A stretch of DNA of 19,029 bases from DAOTXL01 sp034434895 (GTDB taxonomy: Bacteria > Chloroflexota > Anaerolineae > JAAYZQ01), in contig DAOTYI010000222.1 in assembly GCA_034434895.1 (NCBI GenBank), positions 1 to 19,029 of the forward strand, read 5' to 3'. Of the stretch, positions 15,009 to 19,029 are shown one piece after another; position 1 is the first letter of the stretch, and the number at the start of each line of letters is the position of its first letter. The notes under the pieces were generated by a model. That model searched no databases and had not been told where the DNA came from. It saw only the letters and a list, made by a program, of their open reading frames with translations. A program made the translations under genes and the position numbers.

Positions 15009-16373
15009 ATGGGCTTTTTTGATAAACTCCGCCACAGGGAAAAGCCTCGCCGCGTCGTCTTTATCGGGCTGGACGGCACCCCCTACACCTTTATGCAGCG
15101 CCTGATCGCCGAGGGGCGCGCGCCCAACGCCGCCCGCCTGGTCCAGCAGGGTAGCCTGCTGCGCATGGACTCGGTGTGGCCCTGGGTGTCGTCGGTGGCC
15201 TGGAGCACGATGATGACCGGCGTCAATCCGGCCAGACATGGCATCTTTGGCTTTATTGACCGCGATCCGGCCAGCGGCAGACAATTCATCCCCACCGCCC
15301 GCAACATGAAGGCCCCCACCCTGTGGGAGGTGCTGAGTGCGGCCGGCAAACGGGTGATCGTCGTCAATGTGCCGGTCACCTACCCCCCCCGCCCGGTCAA
15401 CGGCATCCTGGTCGGTTGCTTCCTCAGCCCCAGCCTGGAAAAGGCCGTCTATCCCGAATCGTTCCTGCCCACCCTCAAATCGCTGGGCTATATCGTGGAT
15501 GCCGACCCGTGGAAAGCCCGCCGGTCGAAAGAGCTGGCCCTGCAAGAGGTCAACGCCGTCCTGGAAGCCCGCATCCGCACCCTGTTTCATCTGGTTGACA
15601 ACGAAGAGTGGGACTATCTGCACCTCCACATCATGGAGACCGACCGGCTGCACCACTTTTTGTGGCAGCAGATGGAGGAGGGGCACCCCACCTACGCGCC
15701 GGCCTTTTACGATTTCTACCGGCGCATTGACGACATGCTGGGCCAACTCGCCGCCAAACTCGACGACCGCACGACGCTGATGTGGATGGCCGACCACGGC
15801 TTTTGTACGGTCAAAAAAGAGGTCTATGTCAACCGCTGGCTGATGGACAACGGCTGGCTCAAGCTGCGGACCATCCCGCCCGACCGGCAGAAGGGGCTGG
15901 ATGAGGTTGACCCTGCTTCCGTCGCCTACAGCCTGGACCCGGGGCGGGTATTCCTCCGCGTGCGGGGACGGGAAAAGGATGGCTGCGTGGCTCCTGGTGC
16001 CGAATACGAAGCTCTGCGTGCCGAGATTGCCGCCGCCGCCCTGGAACTGCGCGACCCCGATGATGGCGCGCCGGTCTTTCAGGCCGCTTTCCGGCGCGAG
16101 GAACTGTATCATGGCCCCTATCTGGAGCAGGCGGCCGACCTGATCCTGGCCCCCTACGACGGCTACGACCCCAAGGGGCCGCTCTATAAAGAAACTCTCA
16201 CCTACAAAGGCGATGAACTGGTGGGGATGCACACTTACGACGATGCCATGCTCTACATTGGCGGGCAGACCATCCCCCAGACCCGTTTTTCGGTGCTCAA
16301 CGTCATGCCCACCATCCTGAGCCTGATGGGTGTGCCCCCGCCGCCTGGCCTGGATGGAACCTCGCTGGTATAA
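15009..16373 (+). CDS. Alkaline-phosphatase-superfamily hydrolase (type I phosphodiesterase/nucleotide pyrophosphatase-like), second copy
   Basis: A 454-residue cytoplasmic protein from the ATG at 15009. A GTG 36 bases earlier lies inside a repeat element and is rejected, although the only SD-like sequence (AAGGGA) is rather far from the chosen ATG. Superfamily residues are Asp22 (GLDGTP), the nucleophile region SSVAWSTMMTG, Asp212 and His216 (DRLHH), Asp262-His263 (ADHGF) and His408 (GMHTYDD). Aligned by eye with the first copy, the nucleophile position is Ser61 instead of Thr. The ending SLMGVPPPPGLDGTSLV is the usual superfamily C-terminus. It is the last gene of the sat cluster, followed within 10 bp by a strong terminator. 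The substrate is unknown. Differences from the first copy in the nucleophile and the middle region suggest a separate substrate. Confidence 0.88.
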   Translation: MGFFDKLRHREKPRRVVFIGLDGTPYTFMQRLIAEGRAPNAARLVQQGSLLRMDSVWPWVSSVAWSTMMTGVNPARHGIFGFIDRDPASGRQFIPTARNMKAPTLWEVLSAAGKRVIVVNVPVTYPPRPVNGILVGCFLSPSLEKAVYPESFLPTLKSLGYIVDADPWKARRSKELALQEVNAVLEARIRTLFHLVDNEEWDYLHLHIMETDRLHHFLWQQMEEGHPTYAPAFYDFYRRIDDMLGQLAAKLDDRTTLMWMADHGFCTVKKEVYVNRWLMDNGWLKLRTIPPDRQKGLDEVDPASVAYSLDPGRVFLRVRGREKDGCVAPGAEYEALRAEIAAAALELRDPDDGAPVFQAAFRREELYHGPYLEQAADLILAPYDGYDPKGPLYKETLTYKGDELVGMHTYDDAMLYIGGQTIPQTRFSVLNVMPTILSLMGVPPPPGLDGTSLV

Positions 16374-16379
16374 ACAGGA

Positions 16380-16412
16380 GGCCGCCGGTGGATGGAACCG
16401 GCGGCCTTTTTT
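16380..16412 (+). terminator. Intrinsic terminator of the sat cluster
   Basis: GGCCGCCGGT (16380-16389) pairs perfectly with ACCGGCGGCC (16397-16406) across a 7-base loop and is followed by six T. It starts 7 bases after the stop of the second hydrolase. This is a textbook rho-independent terminator. Confidence 0.92.
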
Positions 16413-16422
16413 CTCCCCGACC

Positions 16423-16469
16423 GGTACCGAATTCCCACTCGCCGCCGATTCCCTGGTACCAAATTCCCA
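16423..16469. repeat. Direct repeat GGTACC(G/A)AATTCCCA upstream of the CAP gene
   Basis: The 15-base sequence GGTACCGAATTCCCA (16423-16437) recurs with one change at 16455-16469, 32 bases apart (about three helical turns). The second copy touches the -35 box of the CAP promoter. CCCATTGC at its end is also the reverse complement of GCAATGGG near 16505. A regulator operator is possible but unproven. Confidence 0.5.
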
Positions 16470-16498
16470 TTGCTAACCCAGGCCGGAAAGGGTAAAAT
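16470..16498 (+). promoter_or_regulatory. Candidate promoter of the CAP-domain gene
   Basis: TTGCTA (16470-16475), a 17-base spacer and TAAAAT (16493-16498). The expected start is near 16505, giving a leader of about 54 bases. It lies just after the sat-cluster terminator, as expected for an independent gene. Confidence 0.5.
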
Positions 16499-16558
16499 AA
16501 GGTTGCAATGGGCCGTGCCATATTTCTTTGATGTCCTGGATGACAGGAGGCAGATCTG

Positions 16559-17509
16559 ATGAGAAAAGCCAGAACGGGGGCGATCATCCTCTTGTGTGTG
16601 ACTCTGGTCGGGCTGACGGGCCAGGCAGCTCTGTCGGACGGGCCTGTTCCTCACACCCAGAGCGGCCAGAATGTAGGGCAACTGCTCGCAGTTGCCCTAC
16701 AACACACCCAGAGCGGCCGGCCAGATTCCGCGATTGCACCCCACGCGGAGGCCGGGTCGGGCCTGCCGGCCAGTGCCTATGCTGACGAGGTCGTGCGCCT
16801 GATCAACCTGGAACGGCGCAAGGCAGGGTTGGCCCCGTACAAGGTCAACCCGGTCCTGACCGCCATCGCCGAGGCGCACAGCGCCCTCATGCGCGATCGG
16901 GGTTGCTTCGCTCATCAGTGCCCCGGCGAGGCCTCTCCGGCCGACCGGGCCTGTGCTGCCGGCTACACCCCCTATTGCTGGGGGGCCTGTTTCATCGGGG
17001 AGACAATCGGCGCTGGCTTTAACACCCCTGCCTCCCTGGTCGCCGCCTGGATGGCCAGCCCGGGCCATCACGACATCCTGCTCAACGGCAAGCTGCGCGA
17101 GATCGGGGTGGGGTATGTGACGGGCGGCTTCTACGGCACCTACTGGACCGCCGACTTTGGCAGCCAGCCTGACGTCCTGCCGGTATTCGTCAACTATGAT
17201 GACACCCAGACCAGCACTCAGGCGGTGACCGTAACCCTGACCAACGAACAGGTCTCCGGTTGCAGCGGCATTGACTATGCCGACCAGGTGATGCTCAGCA
17301 ACGATCCGGGCTTCGGGGGAGCGGTGTGGGAAGCCTATGCCCTGCACAAAGCCTGGACCCTGACCGCCGGCAACGGTCAGAAGAGGGTCTACGTCCGGTA
17401 CCGGGATTCCACCGGCTACCAGGTGACCTCCAGCGACGACATCCTGCTCCTCATCCCAGAGCAGGCCCACCGGGTGTTCCTGCCGGCCATAACCCGCTCA
17501 GGCCCCTGA
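16559..17509 (+). CDS. Secreted CAP/SCP-domain protein
   Basis: A 316-residue protein from an ATG with ACAGGAGG 8 bases upstream. An N-terminal signal peptide (about residues 1-25) is followed by a linker with two HTQSG copies. The CAP domain (about residues 72-202) has LINLERRKAGL, AEAHS, GETIGAG in place of the usual GENIA, WMASPGHHDILLN and YWTADFG. Five cysteines between 116 and 144 probably form disulfides in the exported protein. A C-terminal beta-like domain follows, ending VFLPAITRSGP, a tail pattern frequent in secreted Chloroflexota proteins that may serve surface anchoring or sorting. The molecular role of bacterial CAP proteins is not well defined. It is monocistronic between the terminator and the repeat nest. 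Confidence 0.9.
   Translation: MRKARTGAIILLCVTLVGLTGQAALSDGPVPHTQSGQNVGQLLAVALQHTQSGRPDSAIAPHAEAGSGLPASAYADEVVRLINLERRKAGLAPYKVNPVLTAIAEAHSALMRDRGCFAHQCPGEASPADRACAAGYTPYCWGACFIGETIGAGFNTPASLVAAWMASPGHHDILLNGKLREIGVGYVTGGFYGTYWTADFGSQPDVLPVFVNYDDTQTSTQAVTVTLTNEQVSGCSGIDYADQVMLSNDPGFGGAVWEAYALHKAWTLTAGNGQKRVYVRYRDSTGYQVTSSDDILLLIPEQAHRVFLPAITRSGP
16652..16718. repeat. Palindrome flanked by 16-bp direct repeats inside the CAP gene
   Basis: CACACCCAGAGCGGCC occurs at 16652-16667 and again at 16703-16718. Between them lies a perfect palindrome (16672-16701) with left arm TGTAGGGCAACTGC, a 2-base centre and its exact reverse complement. The repeat spacing is 51 bp, or 17 codons, so the frame is kept and the extra peptide lands in the linker before the CAP domain. 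Confidence 0.85.
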
Positions 17510-17520
17510 GCGCGCCGCCG

Positions 17521-17790
17521 GGTGTACAACCCCATTGGCATCAAGGCGCGAGCGATTAGCAATCGCACCGGATAGCCGAAGGCAATGCCTTCGGCTACCC
17601 GGCCGTCTGCCTGCGCGGACGGAGGGGTCCACGCCGGTGGATGCCTGGCCGCAGGCCCCTGAGGTGCGACTTGAGTCGCTTAACTTGATGGTAACTACTC
17701 AGCCATAGCTCTTTTTACCACTAAGGACACTAAGGTTTTCTCTTTATTCTTCGTGTTCTTTGTGTCCTTTGTGGTTAAGGTGTACAACCC
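17521..17790. repeat. Palindrome nest bracketed by a 12-bp direct repeat
   Basis: GGTGTACAACCC occurs exactly at 17521-17532 and 17779-17790. The 246 bp between hold several hairpins: GCGATT-AGC-AATCGC (17552-17566), TAGCCGAAGGC-AAT-GCCTTCGGCTA (17573-17597), GCGACT-TG-AGTCGC (17666-17679) and the dispersed element at 17717-17775. No coding sequence is supported. It separates the CAP gene from the convergent feo genes. Both the direct repeat and the hairpins suggest stacked insertions of small non-autonomous elements. Confidence 0.7.
17717..17775. repeat. Dispersed inverted-repeat element, best-paired copy
   Basis: ACCACTAAGGACACTAAGG (17717-17735) is an imperfect reverse complement of CTTTGTGTCCTTTGTGGT (17758-17775). 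The centre is AT-rich. It belongs to the same family as the copies at 7054-7138, 14949-14985 and inside 11476-11586. Confidence 0.7.
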
Positions 17791-17791
17791 T

Positions 17792-18067
17792 CTATCGGCC
17801 TGGGCCGTATGGCGTCAACCTGGCTGCTGCCTGACGGCCCTTCTCCGTCAAGGCCCACAGGCAGCCTGTTCCCGCCACACAACTGCTCAGCGGGCAGCCT
17901 GCACACTGTCCCTGGCAGCCGCCACTTACTGCCTGCAGATAGCCCAACCGCGACAGATCGGCCAGCATCGCCTCCAGCAACGGTTGGGGAACCGATAGCC
18001 GCTTCGTCAGCTCCTCGTAGCTGTGTGCCCCCCCCTCAGCCACGATCTGCAACAGCTTTTCTAACAT
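17792..18067 (-). CDS. FeoC-like winged-helix Fe-S protein
   Basis: A 91-residue protein. The first 45 residues (LEKLLQIVAEGG...SYEELTKRL...LLEAMLADLSRLGYL) fit the winged helix of FeoC-like proteins. The cysteines at 51, 55, 58, 63 and 69 (CQGQCAGC...C...C) resemble the cluster that binds iron-sulfur in FeoC. It starts 7 bp after the feoB stop codon, so it is translated from the same mRNA. FeoC-type proteins are thought to modulate FeoB activity or stability or to act as Fe-S-dependent regulators. The Cys count and spacing differ between families, so I leave the symbol empty. Confidence 0.85.
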   Translation of the reverse strand: MLEKLLQIVAEGGAHSYEELTKRLSVPQPLLEAMLADLSRLGYLQAVSGGCQGQCAGCPLSSCVAGTGCLWALTEKGRQAAARLTPYGPGR

Positions 18068-18074
18068 CTTCCCA

Positions 18075-19029
18075 TCAATGGAAAATCTGGTAGGCTGCCA
18101 CCCCGCCGACCAGTGACAAGAGGAGGAGCAACCCTACGCTGAAGGCCGTCCAGCCCCAACTTCGGGTCTCCTGGCGGATGGCTGCCAGCGTCGCCGCGCA
18201 GGGCACAAAGAGCATCTGCACCACCAGGAAGGCCAGCGCCGCTGCCGGGGTCAGCTCCCCCGCCAGGACGGCTGCCAGGCCGGCCATCTGGTCGCCGGTG
18301 CTGAACAATACCCCCAGGGTGGCCACCGAGTTCTCTTTGGCCACAAAGCTGGTCAACAGCGCCACCAGCATCCGCCAGTCGAGGCCCATTAGCGCCCCGA
18401 CCGGGGCCAGCGCCCGCCCCACGGTCGCCAGGTAGCTGCTTTCGATTTCGCCGTAGGGCAGCGCCGCCAGCGCCCAGACGACAACCGACATGACCAGGAT
18501 GAGCGTCCCTGCCTTCTTGAGGAACTCGAGGCTGTTGTGCCACACCTGCAGGCCGATGGTCCGGGCATTGGGGCGGTGGTAGAGGGGCAATTCCATAATG
18601 AACGCCGCCCGTTCCCCCTTAAGCACCCACCTGTTAAGCAGCACCCCGACCAGGGCCAGGGCAACCAGGTTCACGACAACAAGCCCCCAGGCCACCAGCG
18701 TCGCCTTCTGGCCGAAGAAGAGAGGGGTGAGAAAGGCGATGATGGCCATCCGCCCGGCACAGGGCACCAGCGGTGCCAGCAGGATGGTCAACAGCCGTGC
18801 CCGTGGGGAGTCTATGATCCGCGCACCCATGACCGCCGGCACATTGCAGCCAAAGCCCAGAAAGAGGGGCAGGAAGCTTCGGCCGTGCAGGCCCACCAGG
18901 TGCATAAAACGGTCCATGACATAGGCGGCGCGGGCCATGTAACCCACATCCTCCAACAGGGCCAGCACAGCAAAGAAGATGGCCAGGATCGGCAAAAAGG
19001 TGAGCACCGTCCCGGCCCCACCGAGGACC
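18075..19029 (-). CDS. feoB: Ferrous iron transport protein B, C-terminal membrane part (partial)
   Basis: The frame is open to the right edge, so the N-terminal G-protein domain and start lie outside the window; about 317 residues are visible. It begins within VLGGAGTVLTFLPILAIFF, followed by LLEDVGYMARAAYVMDRFM and GFGCNVPAVMGARI, the first Gate motif of FeoB. A second Gate-like region with PCAGRM and VWALAALPYG follows. Several hydrophobic membrane segments end near residue 310. FeoB imports Fe2+ across the cytoplasmic membrane. The downstream FeoC-like gene supports a feo operon; any feoA would be upstream and outside the window. Confidence 0.95.
   Translation of the reverse strand, partial: VLGGAGTVLTFLPILAIFFAVLALLEDVGYMARAAYVMDRFMHLVGLHGRSFLPLFLGFGCNVPAVMGARIIDSPRARLLTILLAPLVPCAGRMAIIAFLTPLFFGQKATLVAWGLVVVNLVALALVGVLLNRWVLKGERAAFIMELPLYHRPNARTIGLQVWHNSLEFLKKAGTLILVMSVVVWALAALPYGEIESSYLATVGRALAPVGALMGLDWRMLVALLTSFVAKENSVATLGVLFSTGDQMAGLAAVLAGELTPAAALAFLVVQMLFVPCAATLAAIRQETRSWGWTAFSVGLLLLLSLVGGVAAYQIFH

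Noticed and set aside
17573..17597. Intrinsic terminator of the CAP gene
   Set aside because: The stem is strong, but no T-run follows on either strand. I treat it as a repeat palindrome.

Overview
The window is dense, GC-rich bacterial DNA, about 90% coding. I infer an uncultured member of the Chloroflexota (Anaerolineae/Caldilineae type). The reasons are the long stalk-like lipoprotein alpha-2-macroglobulin, a secreted CAP protein ending in a 'VFLPAI' tail of the kind common in that phylum, and many short dispersed hairpin repeats. No rRNA or other taxonomic marker is present, so this placement is moderate at best.

Layout. (1) Positions 1-11085, minus strand: one probable operon read right to left. 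It encodes penicillin-binding protein 1C (pbpC), a putative lipoprotein of unknown function, a 2012-residue lipoprotein alpha-2-macroglobulin, and a GalT/HIT-superfamily protein cut off by the left edge. The A2M + PBP1C pairing is the classical bacterial 'trap the protease and repair the wall' pair. (2) Positions 11086-11614: a 529-bp divergent control region. It has convincing sigma-70-type promoters facing both ways, a terminator-like hairpin at the predicted start of the rightward transcript, and a MITE-like inverted-repeat element. (3) Positions 11615-16373, plus strand: a sulfate-activation cluster in the order ATP sulfurylase (sat), alkaline-phosphatase-superfamily hydrolase, APS kinase (cysC), second hydrolase of the same superfamily. 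A strong intrinsic terminator closes it. Sat and CysC together make PAPS; neither a PAPS reductase nor a sulfotransferase is nearby. The two cytoplasmic hydrolases are the unexplained part and the best candidate here for an undescribed system. (4) Positions 16470-17509, plus strand: a promoter and a secreted CAP/SCP-domain protein whose coding sequence has absorbed a small palindrome. (5) Positions 17510-17791: a non-coding nest of hairpin repeats bracketed by a perfect 12-bp direct repeat. (6) Positions 17792-19029, minus strand: a FeoC-like Fe-S/winged-helix protein directly downstream of the C-terminal part of the ferrous iron transporter FeoB, which is cut off by the right edge.

A second theme is small repeats. 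Three different seven-base tandem repeats occur, one of them inside the pbpC coding region. Two TGTAGG...CCTACA palindromes lie inside or across gene ends. Four copies of a 'TTTGTGTCC-TTTGTGG'-like inverted-repeat family occur. No tRNA, rRNA, CRISPR array, insertion-sequence transposase or phage gene was seen.
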